Positions 53,901 to 62,161 of a DNA stretch of 64,000 nt are shown here, one piece after another. The translations under genes were made by a program, and so were the position numbers. The notes beneath the pieces are model-generated. The model worked only from the letters and a program-made list of their open reading frames with translations. It made no database searches and was not told the origin of the DNA. Numbering within the stretch: position 1 is the stretch's first letter; the number at the start of each line of letters is the position of its first letter. Origin of the DNA: Prolixibacteraceae bacterium (GTDB taxonomy: Bacteria > Bacteroidota > Bacteroidia > Bacteroidales > Prolixibacteraceae); assembly GCA_003537645.1 (NCBI GenBank), contig DPRM01000087.1:36586-100585 (forward strand), in the 5' to 3' direction.

Positions 53901-54304
53901 ATATTCAACAGGATCTGATGCATTTGTGGGCTTTGAGCTGTGCTCAGGGCGAATTTGCACCAACAACTGCAGTGTACGACACATGGACTGTTGATAACCC
54001 GAATGCATCTCTTCCAAGGTACCAATGGGCCGATCAATTGAATACCAAGAACTACGACAGGCCGAGCAGCATGTTCTGGAAGAAATCAGATTACCTTTCA
54101 TTCCGCGAAGTGTCGTTAAGCTACAGTGTTCCAACCGAACTATTGAAAAAAGCTAAAATCGGAGGGCTGGTATTGACTGCTACAGGGCAGAATCTTGGAT
54201 ATTTAACCAATAAAATGCTGAACTTCCCTGAACGTACCGGAAATCAAAATGGTGCATACATTATACCAACACAATTGATTTTTGGTGCTGATATTACTTT
54301 TTAA
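50927..54304 (+). CDS. SusC/RagA-family TonB-linked outer-membrane protein
   Basis: 1,125 residues. Signal peptide (LLFLNLFVLLVLFSSSISAQ), CarboxypepD_reg-like domain (QKVTGIVTDAADGTPIPGVA, LVFSMIGFANQII), plug (VVVGYGTQTRSKVTSSIA, ARASNGVILITSKKG) and a large SusC barrel ending IIPTQLIFGADITF. It is the TonB-driven outer-membrane importer of the sialic-acid locus, equivalent in position to NanO of Bacteroides/Tannerella loci. Start at 50927 gives the signal peptide; an upstream GTG would overlap the operator. Ligand inferred from neighbours, not from the sequence. Confidence 0.95.
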   Translation: MKKLIPKLLFLNLFVLLVLFSSSISAQQKVTGIVTDAADGTPIPGVAVVVEGTSVGTLTDFDGNYSIEIPSGSNKLVFSMIGFANQIIAVGTSSTINVVLVTSNTAIDEVVVVGYGTQTRSKVTSSIAKVDMKLLETGMRSNPAQALAGTVSGLRVVTATGRPGSLPAIVLRGGTNFDGSGSPLIIMDGQIRGSLSDINPEEIESMEVLKDASATAIYGARASNGVILITSKKGKAGVSTITVKVKHGTNYLNTPYDFVDAENYIKWARLGAEQAIKNGTLAAGNLAGAGPRGTGNVYKDAAGNIIDGNYDSRAIWSVMRLDANNQELLSQPGWKQMKDVVKTAANGNYDPNGTIYDLIYKDFNYGDYGLNKTAQTQDYNIGFTGGNDRGKYFANLGYYDEGGLSLETFYKRLNFVFNGDYKIKDWLTSESGVQFTMAKWKDQSLQNGESNYWARMLSAPPTMRGTNAKGELLLGRDNSDGNPAYNADKYFRGNQSDKFTLNQAFKVDLAKGFYVKATGIVMYDESFIEAFNKDFRTGVMNLNNVNTGWNRTRSTSAYFDRTVRQTYNAIANYQTKLMEKHSISAMAGFEFYDAYNYGVSASGSGAPTDDFRDLGLTLNNAEQQTRSTDSWHVRERILSQFGRLNYDYNEKYLLAFTVRRDGYSRLIGDNQYGVFPAASAGWLVTKEDFMKSAPKWLSYMKLRSSWGKNGNVGGIGTYELQGSYGSQTAYNGTIGFLQSGIANPKLKWEKTNTVEVGADVGFFENRIYTSMAFYNRITDDKIASVLLPTSSGISSVRTNNGSMKNTGFEIEVTGKIVQKKDFKWQVSGNASWNKNTVLKLPFNGNENNRQGGQQIYDPATKKTVWVGGLQEGQEWGSVYGFVSEGLIRNTEDLANYNKVDLAAGQVWYNASAGKRVASQKIMTAKGLNLANGWIPTQMGDVMWKDVDQNDTIDTRDMVKLGREIPRLTGGFTTTLSYKRFTFVARVDFGIGHIQQDLMHLWALSCAQGEFAPTTAVYDTWTVDNPNASLPRYQWADQLNTKNYDRPSSMFWKKSDYLSFREVSLSYSVPTELLKKAKIGGLVLTATGQNLGYLTNKMLNFPERTGNQNGAYIIPTQLIFGADITF

Positions 54305-54337
54305 TCAGGAATTACAACATTATATAAATAGAGGGTT

Positions 54338-55903
54338 ATGAAAAAGATAAAATATTTAATACTGGCGGCAATGATAGCATTTACCGTCACCTCATGTCAG
54401 GAAACACTTGATCTTGCTCCGGAAGATTATTTCGGTGACGGGAACTTCTGGCAGAATGAATCACAGGTTTCCAACTTTATGGTTGGTATTCACAAGCAGC
54501 TTCGAGACAATCAGTTTATGTTTGTGCGGTTGGGTGAAATGCGTTCGGGTAATTACAGCAATGTTGATCGCCAGAATACATCTTTGAATGAATTGCAGAT
54601 TATCGAGCAGCGCATTGACGAAAATTCAACAGGAGTTGGATCATGGGCTGGATTTTACGGTCCGATTTTGCAGTTGAATCTTTTTATCCAAAAGACAGAA
54701 GCTGCAACATTCCTGACAGCCGATAAGAAGAACTATCTTTTGGGTCAGGCTTTTGGGTTGAGAGCGTTCTATTATTTCCATTTACTACGCACCTACGGCG
54801 GAGTACCTCTTCGTCTGGAGCCTGAAGTATTGAACGGAAATACCGATCCGGTACTTTTGCGCAAAGCCAGAGCCACCGAAGCCGAAACTTTGGCAGCAAT
54901 CAAGGCTGACATTGCCAAATCAGTAACTGCATTTGGTGCATTAGCAAGTCCGGCAGGGAAAAGCCAGTGGAGTCCGAAAGCCACTTTGATGCTGAAAGGC
55001 GAAGTTTATTTATGGTCGGCAAAAGTATATGGCACAACTGCTGACTTAGCTGAAGCAAAATCAGCGCTGAATGCCATTACAGGAAGCACATTGCAGACAA
55101 GTTTTGCCAATGTATTCGCCTATAACCAAAAAGACAATTCAGAAATTATCCTGAATATCCGCTATCTGGTTGGCGAAGCCGAGATGGGCGGAGTTGCAGC
55201 ATACACCTATTCAACATTCAATTTCGACAACCTGCATTACAAAGATTCGCTGGCAAGCGGTGCTTTGCTCGTCGATCCGTTGGTGATTGCAGCTCCGAAT
55301 TCGCAGCAGATCATTCAGCGCTACGGTTATACTTTTGAGTTGTTTAAAGCCTACGATGTGGCCGATAAAAGAAGAGACGTTACTTTCTATGATTATTATA
55401 AAGTAACCAAAACTCCTTATAAAGTTGATGTTCGAAATACCGCACTGGTTAAATTTCTCGGAACGATTAGCGCCAACAAACGCTATTTTACCAGCGATTG
55501 GCCCATTTACCGCGAAGCCGACAGAGTGCTGATGCTGGCAGAAATTGCGAATGCTGAAGGAGGCGATCCTTCCAGCTACATCAAGCAAATTCGCGACCGT
55601 GCTTTTGCACCGGCTACCGATCCAACTCCGTTTGTCAATTCAACCAAAGACAAAAACGAATTGGCTATTTATTCAGAAAGGATGAAAGAGTTTGTTTTTG
55701 AAGGCAAATCGTGGTACGATCTACGAAGAATGAAATACGGCTCCGATCCATTGGTATTCAAAAGTACCAATCACAGATATGGCGTTTTAGACAAAGCCAC
55801 CAAATCGCACATGATTTTATGGCCGATCGAAAAAGCGATCTGGACGAATGATCCGCTGGTAAATCAAACGCCAGGTTATGCAACTGCAAAACCAGCCAAT
55901 TAA
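54338..55903 (+). CDS. RagB/SusD-family nutrient-uptake lipoprotein
   Basis: 521 residues. Lipoprotein signal with lipobox VTSC (ILAAMIAFTVTSCQETLDLA). SusD helices with the tetratricopeptide-like AFGLRAFYYFHLLRTYGGVP and the C-terminal block FEGKSWYDLRRMKYGSDPL and MILWPIEKAI. It caps the SusC channel and binds substrate at the surface (NanU-like). It starts 33 nt after susC and is followed by a terminator-like hairpin. Confidence 0.95.
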   Translation: MKKIKYLILAAMIAFTVTSCQETLDLAPEDYFGDGNFWQNESQVSNFMVGIHKQLRDNQFMFVRLGEMRSGNYSNVDRQNTSLNELQIIEQRIDENSTGVGSWAGFYGPILQLNLFIQKTEAATFLTADKKNYLLGQAFGLRAFYYFHLLRTYGGVPLRLEPEVLNGNTDPVLLRKARATEAETLAAIKADIAKSVTAFGALASPAGKSQWSPKATLMLKGEVYLWSAKVYGTTADLAEAKSALNAITGSTLQTSFANVFAYNQKDNSEIILNIRYLVGEAEMGGVAAYTYSTFNFDNLHYKDSLASGALLVDPLVIAAPNSQQIIQRYGYTFELFKAYDVADKRRDVTFYDYYKVTKTPYKVDVRNTALVKFLGTISANKRYFTSDWPIYREADRVLMLAEIANAEGGDPSSYIKQIRDRAFAPATDPTPFVNSTKDKNELAIYSERMKEFVFEGKSWYDLRRMKYGSDPLVFKSTNHRYGVLDKATKSHMILWPIEKAIWTNDPLVNQTPGYATAKPAN

Positions 55904-55950
55904 GTGAACTTTCGCGAGTTTAGTTTATAAATTTGGTTAAAAGCCAATGA

Positions 55951-55976
55951 GTAAGGGCCTGGAAACAGGCTCTTAC
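55951..55976 (+). terminator. terminator-like hairpin after susD
   Basis: GTAAGGGCCTG, loop GAAA, CAGGCTCTTAC: an 11-bp RNA stem with one G-U pair and a GNRA tetraloop, then a T-rich tail. It lies 47 nt after susD and 72 nt before the sialidase, so expression of the enzymes may be lower than that of SusCD. Confidence 0.7.
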
Positions 55977-56048
55977 TTAATTTTCATTTCCAAATAGATT
56001 ATATTTAGAAAGTCTGAATACATTTTACTATTCGGTGCTGATTTCACC

Positions 56049-57725
56049 ATGCAACTAAAACAATCCGCTATGACAATCCTGAATACTTTATTGCTTTTTT
56101 TACTTCTGCTTACTTCGCCACAGTGTAAAAAAGATGGCGACATGGTTACCAATGCAGCCAGCGTAAATCCGGCAGAATTAAAACAAACCCACTTGCCGTT
56201 AAACGCCGGAGTTGAAAATACCGGAGTTATGGAATTGCAATTCACTGTCACTCCTGAAAAAAGGCCAGTGATCTTGAATCAGATCGAAATTTCATTTTCT
56301 GATGACAGCAGGTTTTCAGGAGTCGCTTCAATTTCAGTAAAATATATCGGAGCAATAAATGGTTCGGATACCAGTGCTTTATTTGGTACATCGAAAAATC
56401 CGGGTCAAAAAACAAAAATTTCCGGAACCCGCGAATTGGGCACCGGCATCCATTTCCTGAAATTTGATTTCGGGATGAATGTCAACCCTGATTTACTTAC
56501 CCGTTTTCAGGTTGAAAAAGTGAAGCTGTCGTTCAAAAATCATGATGCGATTGAAGTTTCTCCTTCCGGAAAATTCATCTTCCGACCTAAAATGGTGCTG
56601 AGGGCTGCCGGTCAGGACAAGACAGATACTTACCGTATCCCGGGACTAGTTACAACCAGCAAAGGGACGTTGATTGCCGTTTACGACAACCGTTACAACA
56701 ACAGCAAAGACCTTCAGGAAGACATTGACATCGGCATGAGCCGCAGTACCGATGGCGGCCAAACATGGCAACCCATGAAAGTAATCATGGACATGGGTGA
56801 ATATGGTGGTCGTTCGCAACGGTTGAACGGAATTGGCGATCCGTGCGTACTTTACGACGACAAAACGAATGCAATATGGGTGGCAGCGCTCTGGATGAGT
56901 GGTTCTGCTCCTGATAAAATGCTGTGGTGGGCTTCGAAACCCGGAATGAACCCTGAAGAAACCGGTCAGTTTATTTTAACGAAAAGTACCGACGATGGCC
57001 TTACCTGGTCGCAACCCATCAATATTACAGAACAAATTAAAACTCCGGCGTGGCAGTTGCTTCTGCAAGGCCCCGGTCGCGGAATAACCATGACTGACGG
57101 AACGCTGGTTTTCCCGGCACAGTTCAAAGCCGATTTGGGAACGAAAGCCTTGGACGGCGGACAATTTACCTGCCATTCGACCATTGTTTACAGCAAAGAT
57201 CAGGGAAACACCTGGCAAATTGGAACCGGAGCAAAATCGAACACCACCGAAGCGCAGGTGGTTGAATTGGCAGATGGCAGCCTGATGCTGAACATGCGCG
57301 ACGATCGCAACCGCACCGACAAAGGCGAAACAAACGGCAGGGCAGTGGCTATAACAACCGATCTGGGAAAAACATGGACGACGCATAAATCGTCAAATTC
57401 TGCCCTTCAGGAACCCAACTGCATGGCAAGCATCATCAGCGCTAATCTCGAAATCAACGGAAAAATGCAACAAGTGCTGTTTTTCTCTAATCCCGACAGC
57501 AAAACAGAGCGCAGCCACATGACCATAAAAGCCAGTCTCGACGGCGGTTTAACCTGGCCTCAAACCTATCAGGTTGAGCTAAATTCTGAAAGCGGTTATG
57601 GTTATTCGTGCATGAGCATGGTAGATGATAAAACCATCGGAATTCTATACGAGGGAGTGAAAGAGCTTTATTTTCAGAAAATACCGATTTCTGATTTGTT
57701 GGGAAATCTGATTAAAAAACAATAA
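56049..57725 (+). CDS. nanH: exo-alpha-sialidase (GH33-type)
   Basis: 558 residues. The RIP motif is at about Arg196 (TYRIPGLVTTSKGTLIAVYD). Asp-box repeats SRSTDGGQTW, TKSTDDGLTW, VYSKDQGNTW, ITTDLGKTW and ASLDGGLTW mark a six-bladed propeller. Nucleophile/acid residues of GH33 lie in its later part and are not pinpointed. A Cys after a hydrophobic stretch (LLLFLLLLTSPQC) indicates a lipoprotein. An N-terminal beta-sandwich (about residues 40-180) precedes the propeller, as in B. fragilis/Tannerella NanH. Cleaves terminal sialic acids from glycans outside the cell. Start could also be the ATG at 56070. Confidence 0.93.
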   Translation: MQLKQSAMTILNTLLLFLLLLTSPQCKKDGDMVTNAASVNPAELKQTHLPLNAGVENTGVMELQFTVTPEKRPVILNQIEISFSDDSRFSGVASISVKYIGAINGSDTSALFGTSKNPGQKTKISGTRELGTGIHFLKFDFGMNVNPDLLTRFQVEKVKLSFKNHDAIEVSPSGKFIFRPKMVLRAAGQDKTDTYRIPGLVTTSKGTLIAVYDNRYNNSKDLQEDIDIGMSRSTDGGQTWQPMKVIMDMGEYGGRSQRLNGIGDPCVLYDDKTNAIWVAALWMSGSAPDKMLWWASKPGMNPEETGQFILTKSTDDGLTWSQPINITEQIKTPAWQLLLQGPGRGITMTDGTLVFPAQFKADLGTKALDGGQFTCHSTIVYSKDQGNTWQIGTGAKSNTTEAQVVELADGSLMLNMRDDRNRTDKGETNGRAVAITTDLGKTWTTHKSSNSALQEPNCMASIISANLEINGKMQQVLFFSNPDSKTERSHMTIKASLDGGLTWPQTYQVELNSESGYGYSCMSMVDDKTIGILYEGVKELYFQKIPISDLLGNLIKKQ

Positions 57726-58056
57726 TGGTATTAAGGTTTGAAGGCAGTTGGTGAAGATTGAAATCGAAATGTTTCGTACCTACGGCACTCCAGATTTTGC
57801 TACTATTCGTTGTTCTACAAATATTTCGTGCCTCTGGCACTTATTCGGTCTAACCGGGCGAAACGCCTAATTGGCTCTTGCTCCAGAGGAGCAAAATATT
57901 TTTAGAAAAAAGAAATAGATGATGACAGTCGTCCGTGGAACATCGTTGAACAAGGCTTTGGCCTACTTTCGGACGAAACAGCATTGATCCATAAAAAAAA
58001 TAGTTATATCAGAGATTTAACTACCAAAGTAGGCCACTAAAGATAAAAAATAAAAA
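57726..58056. other. 331-nt intergenic region with dispersed hairpin repeat
   Basis: No gene is seen. The first half carries a cluster of small palindromes (see repeat at 57772-57903). The rest is AT-rich, with TAGGCCT-type halves (GGCCTACTTT near 57960, AAAGTAGGCC near 58025) forming a widely spaced inverted repeat. It separates sialidase from the GH20 gene. Confidence 0.6.
57772..57903. repeat. dispersed repeat built of small hairpins
   Basis: Includes GTGCCTCTGGCAC (57828-57840) and GCTCCAGAGGAGC (57880-57892), each a 5-bp stem with a 3-nt loop. It also has TACCTACGGCACTCC and ACCGGGCGAAACGCC. I recall such 'GTGCC...GGCAC / GCTCC...GGAGC' strings from Bacteroidota intergenic DNA. Only one copy is here. 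Confidence 0.65.
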
Positions 58057-60033
58057 ATGAAAATCCGGAGCATCAGATATTGGAGGACGAAAGTCGCAGG
58101 TTCACTGGTTGTTTTCCTGTGTTTGGTGCAGAATGTCTTTGCACAGTCGCCAACAACTGATGTTCCGGCTTTAATTCCAATGCCGCAAAAAGTTGCCTGG
58201 AACAAGCAAAATTTTAGAATCGAAGGAGACAAAGCTCGCATAATTCAGCGAATTGTAACTAATCTCCCTGAAGTTTCAATCAATCATGATGAAGCATATA
58301 TCCTGAAAGTTAACGCAGATTCGGTAATACTTCAGGCTAAAACCCCAAAGGGACTTTTTCGCGGGCAACAGACCATCAAACAATTAACTTTTAATGAAGG
58401 CGGGAAGCAGTTGGTTGCTGGTTGCACGATAACTGATTGGCCGGCTTTTCAGATTCGCGGATTTATGCAGGATGTTGGCCGCAATTTTATGTCGCTACCG
58501 ATGCTGAAAGAACAAATTGATGTGATGGCAGCGTACAAATTCAATACGTTTCATTTTCATGTCACTGACAATCCCGGATGGCGGTTGGAAAGTAAAAAAT
58601 ACCCGCAACTTAGTTCTGCCTCTTCGATGAGCCGTCAACCCGGAAAATATTATTCGCAGGAGGATTTTTTAGAATTGGTGAATTATTGCAACGAACGTTT
58701 TATTACACTCATTCCTGAATTTGATATTCCCGGCCACTGCGAAGCTTTTCGAAAAGCTTTTGCGCTCGATTCGATGAGCGACCCCCGGGTGCAACCGATT
58801 TTGCTTGATTTGATTGACGAATTGTGCGCCCTTGTTCCGGCTGAAAAAATGCCCTATATCCATTTGGGGACCGACGAAGTTTGGCACTCCTACGAGCGCC
58901 CGGCAGCTGGTTTGCTCGATGCAGCGGTTGCCCGTGTGAAGAAAAATGGCCGCGAAGTGATTGTCTGGCGTCCGGGACAGCAAATTGATTCGGACAAAAC
59001 ATCCATCACCCAACTTTGGTCGTCGAACGGAAAACCGAAAGAGGGGCACCGGTATATTGATTCGCGCCTGAATTACCTGAATCATCTCGATCCGCTGGCG
59101 GGAATTGTCCAACTTTATTTCGACCGGATTTGCGGTGTTGCTCAAGGCGATTCTTTGCGTTTAGGCGGAGTTCTTTGCTGCTGGAACGACAACAATGTTT
59201 CTGATGAATACGATATCATTCGTCAAAATCCGGTTTATCCCGGAATGCTGACTTACGCTGAAACTTCGTGGAAAGGGCAGAAAGTTGATTTTGGCGAGAA
59301 TTACCTCGCAAAACTTCCTACTCCTGAAAATCAATTGTACAAAGAGTTTCAGGAATTCGAAGCCAGGTTGGTTCGCCACCGTGATCTTTATTTTCAGGAA
59401 AAGCCCTTCCCATATTTGAAACAGTCTCATATCGAATGGAAAATAATTGGTCCGTTTGATAATGGAGGAGATTTGAACCGCTCGTTTCCAGTAGAAAATA
59501 GTGTTCAGGAAAACTATACAGTTGACGCGAAAAATTATGCCTGGACCGGACCGTATTTCGGTGGAACCATCCACATCCGGCATTTCTTCGGATTTCCGTC
59601 ATGGTTTCCCGAAAAGCAGGGGACGGTTTTCGCATCAACCAATATTTGGTCGCCAAAAGATCAGGAAGTAGGCTGCTGGATTGGCTTTCACGATTGGTCA
59701 CGTTCGGGTGGCCGGAGAGGTGGTCCTTTTCCGCAGCAGGGACAGTGGCACAATACCAGCCCAAAGGTTTGGCTGAACCGCAAATTGATTGAACCGCCGG
59801 TTTGGAAAAATTCCGGATTGGTTGAGAAAACAGAGGAAATACCATTTGTTGATGAAAATTATTTCTTCCGCAAACCTGCAACAATAACCCTGAAAAAGGG
59901 CTGGAACGAAGTGGTGTTGAAAGTGCCACACGGCGGAACTTCATGGAAATGGATGTTCACATTTATTCCGGTTAAAATTGAGAATGGACAGGTTAAAGAA
60001 GTTGACGAACTCAAATTTTCGGTTGATAAGTAA
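58057..60033 (+). CDS. beta-N-acetylhexosaminidase (GH20)
   Basis: 658 residues. Signal peptide (GSLVVFLCLVQNVFAQS), an N-terminal GH20b domain, then the TIM barrel with GFMQDVGRNFMSLPMLKEQI, FNTFHFHVTDNPGWRLESKK, LIPEFDIPGHCEAF and the catalytic Asp273-Glu274 in HLGTDEVWH. Usually the motif is GGDEV; here it is GTDEV. After about residue 380 come some 270 residues with beta-sandwich character (IHIRHFFGFPSWFPEK, ATITLKKGWNEVVLKVPHGG). Removes terminal GlcNAc/GalNAc in glycans exposed by the sialidase. Twelve nt before the esterase gene. Confidence 0.92.
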   Translation: MKIRSIRYWRTKVAGSLVVFLCLVQNVFAQSPTTDVPALIPMPQKVAWNKQNFRIEGDKARIIQRIVTNLPEVSINHDEAYILKVNADSVILQAKTPKGLFRGQQTIKQLTFNEGGKQLVAGCTITDWPAFQIRGFMQDVGRNFMSLPMLKEQIDVMAAYKFNTFHFHVTDNPGWRLESKKYPQLSSASSMSRQPGKYYSQEDFLELVNYCNERFITLIPEFDIPGHCEAFRKAFALDSMSDPRVQPILLDLIDELCALVPAEKMPYIHLGTDEVWHSYERPAAGLLDAAVARVKKNGREVIVWRPGQQIDSDKTSITQLWSSNGKPKEGHRYIDSRLNYLNHLDPLAGIVQLYFDRICGVAQGDSLRLGGVLCCWNDNNVSDEYDIIRQNPVYPGMLTYAETSWKGQKVDFGENYLAKLPTPENQLYKEFQEFEARLVRHRDLYFQEKPFPYLKQSHIEWKIIGPFDNGGDLNRSFPVENSVQENYTVDAKNYAWTGPYFGGTIHIRHFFGFPSWFPEKQGTVFASTNIWSPKDQEVGCWIGFHDWSRSGGRRGGPFPQQGQWHNTSPKVWLNRKLIEPPVWKNSGLVEKTEEIPFVDENYFFRKPATITLKKGWNEVVLKVPHGGTSWKWMFTFIPVKIENGQVKEVDELKFSVDK

Positions 60034-60044
60034 TTGAATTTAAG

Positions 60045-62141
60045 ATGAAACACAGGCTTTTGATACAGGTTTTGCTGATCGCGTTTTTTGTGAACGGATC
60101 GTTTGCCGGGTTTGGCCAGACTGATGTCAGGAAAACCAGGATTGCCTGTATTGGGAATTCGGTAACTTATGGTTTTGGACTGAACGACAGGGAAACCGAA
60201 AGCTATCCGGCACAGCTTCAGCAATTACTGGGATCGACTTATGAAGTTGGAAATTTTGGCCTTAACGGAGCAACTCTTTTGAGTAAAGGGCATCGCCCAT
60301 ACGTGCTGACCGACCAATATAAACTGGCGCTGGCTTTTAATCCGGATGTGGTCTTGATCGATCTTGGGCTGAATGACACCGATCCGCGTAACTGGCCCAA
60401 TTATCGCGATGAATTTATGTCTGATTACCTGCGACTAATTCGTTCGTTTCGATCGGAAAACGGGAATGCCCCGAAAATTTTTATTTGCCGGATGACACCG
60501 ATTTTTAATTGGCATCCGAGATTTAAATCGGGAACCCGCGACTGGTTCTGGCAGATTCAGCAAGAGATTGAACAGGTCGCGAAAGCGGCAAACGTCAGTT
60601 TGATCGATTTACATACGCCGCTCTATTCTCATCCCGATCTTTTCAAAGATGCGCTTCATCCTGATCAAGCGGGTGCAGCAATCATTGCGAAAACGGTTTT
60701 TCAGCATATTACCGGGAATTTTGGTGGCTTAAAACTGGCTCCGGTTTTTATGAACCACATGGTTTTTCAGCAAAAAGCGAATATTCGGGTTTGGGGAAAA
60801 GCAGATTCAGGAACCGAAGTTGTTGGCTTATTTGACAAGCAAACCGAAAAATGTATTGCCAACGAATCCGGGGAATGGACGCTGAATTTTAATCCCGCTC
60901 CGGCAGGAGGTCCATATACACTTAAAATTTCTGCCGGAAACCAGCAACCTATTGTTCTTGACGATATTTTGGTCGGAGAGTTGTGGATTTGCGCCGGGCA
61001 ATCGAACATGGAATTTCCCCTGAAAGATGCGGCCAATTCAGGCATTGATATTTCAGAATCAGAGAATTCCAATATTCGTTTATTCAACCTGAAAGGTATT
61101 GTTAGGCCCGATGACTCTAAATGGGAACCGTCGATGCTTGAAAAAATAAATGACCTTGAATATCTGGAAGGTACCTGGAAATCATCTAATACTGAAAATG
61201 TTACTGATTTTTCGGCCATTGGGTATTACTTCGGAAAAATGCTGAACGAAAACCTGAAGGTTCCGGTAGGATTAATTCAGGTTAGTGTTGGAGGTGCCCC
61301 GATTGAAGCTTTTATCGACCGGAAAACACTGGAGTTTAATCCCCGCATGGTTGATGTGCTTTACAAATGGAAGCAAAATGATTTTATCATGGATTGGTGC
61401 CGTCAACGGGCAACGCTTAATCTGGCACTGGCTAAAAATGATTTGCAGCGTCATCCTTTTGAACCGGCATACATTTATGAAGCAGGTATTCAGCAGTTGG
61501 CAGGATTGGCTATGAGCGGAGTAATCTGGTATCAGGGTGAATCGAATGCCCATAATGCCGAACATTATGCGGCTGCTTTCCCGGCATTGGTACAGTCGTG
61601 GCGAAAAGCTTTTGGCAATGCAGAAATGCCGTTTTATTTCGCCCAATTGTCAAGTCTGAACCGCCCGTCGTGGCCGCACTTTCGCGATGTTCAGCGGCAG
61701 TTGAGCCATTCTGTTCCTCATTCAGGAATGGTTGTTACCAGCGATTTGGGCGATTCGCTCGATGTTCACCCCAAACGGAAACGGGAAGTTGGCGAACGCT
61801 TTGCCCGACTGGCTCTGAAAGACGTTTACCAGCAAAAGCTGGAATGTTTCGGTCCCGAAGTTCGGGGATTCATTCAGGAAGGAAAGCAAATCAGAATTCA
61901 GTTTGATCATGCTGCTCATTTGAAAACTTCAGATTCTACGGATGCGCGCGAATTCGAAATTGCCGGTTCTGATGGTCTTTTCATGCCGGTGAAAGCAGTG
62001 GTTAAAGGAAATGAGATTCACATTCACACTGAAATTAAGGAAGTACAAAAAATAAGATATGGCTGGAAGCCGTTTTCACGGGCGAATCTGGTGAATGAAG
62101 CCGGACTGCCAGTATCGACATTTGAAATAGAAATTCATTAA
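60045..62141 (+). CDS. nanS: SGNH hydrolase / sialate O-acetylesterase fusion
   Basis: 698 residues. Signal peptide to about residue 24. First domain: SGNH hydrolase with block I IACIGNSVTYGFGLND (Ser39; GNS instead of GDS), block III GLNDTDP and block V DALHPDQAG. Second domain (about 230-698): SASA-type sialate O-acetylesterase with ICAGQSNMEFPL and MSGVIWYQGESNA, and Asp/His in SDLGDSLDVHPKRK. Each half has its own Ser-His/Asp machinery. It would remove O-acetyl groups from sialic acids to free them for sialidase and aldolase. The double domain is notable; single-domain NanS exists elsewhere. Which half acts on sialic acid is undecided. Confidence 0.9.
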   Translation: MKHRLLIQVLLIAFFVNGSFAGFGQTDVRKTRIACIGNSVTYGFGLNDRETESYPAQLQQLLGSTYEVGNFGLNGATLLSKGHRPYVLTDQYKLALAFNPDVVLIDLGLNDTDPRNWPNYRDEFMSDYLRLIRSFRSENGNAPKIFICRMTPIFNWHPRFKSGTRDWFWQIQQEIEQVAKAANVSLIDLHTPLYSHPDLFKDALHPDQAGAAIIAKTVFQHITGNFGGLKLAPVFMNHMVFQQKANIRVWGKADSGTEVVGLFDKQTEKCIANESGEWTLNFNPAPAGGPYTLKISAGNQQPIVLDDILVGELWICAGQSNMEFPLKDAANSGIDISESENSNIRLFNLKGIVRPDDSKWEPSMLEKINDLEYLEGTWKSSNTENVTDFSAIGYYFGKMLNENLKVPVGLIQVSVGGAPIEAFIDRKTLEFNPRMVDVLYKWKQNDFIMDWCRQRATLNLALAKNDLQRHPFEPAYIYEAGIQQLAGLAMSGVIWYQGESNAHNAEHYAAAFPALVQSWRKAFGNAEMPFYFAQLSSLNRPSWPHFRDVQRQLSHSVPHSGMVVTSDLGDSLDVHPKRKREVGERFARLALKDVYQQKLECFGPEVRGFIQEGKQIRIQFDHAAHLKTSDSTDAREFEIAGSDGLFMPVKAVVKGNEIHIHTEIKEVQKIRYGWKPFSRANLVNEAGLPVSTFEIEIH

Positions 62142-62161
62142 AAAATTTAAATAGGTTTATT

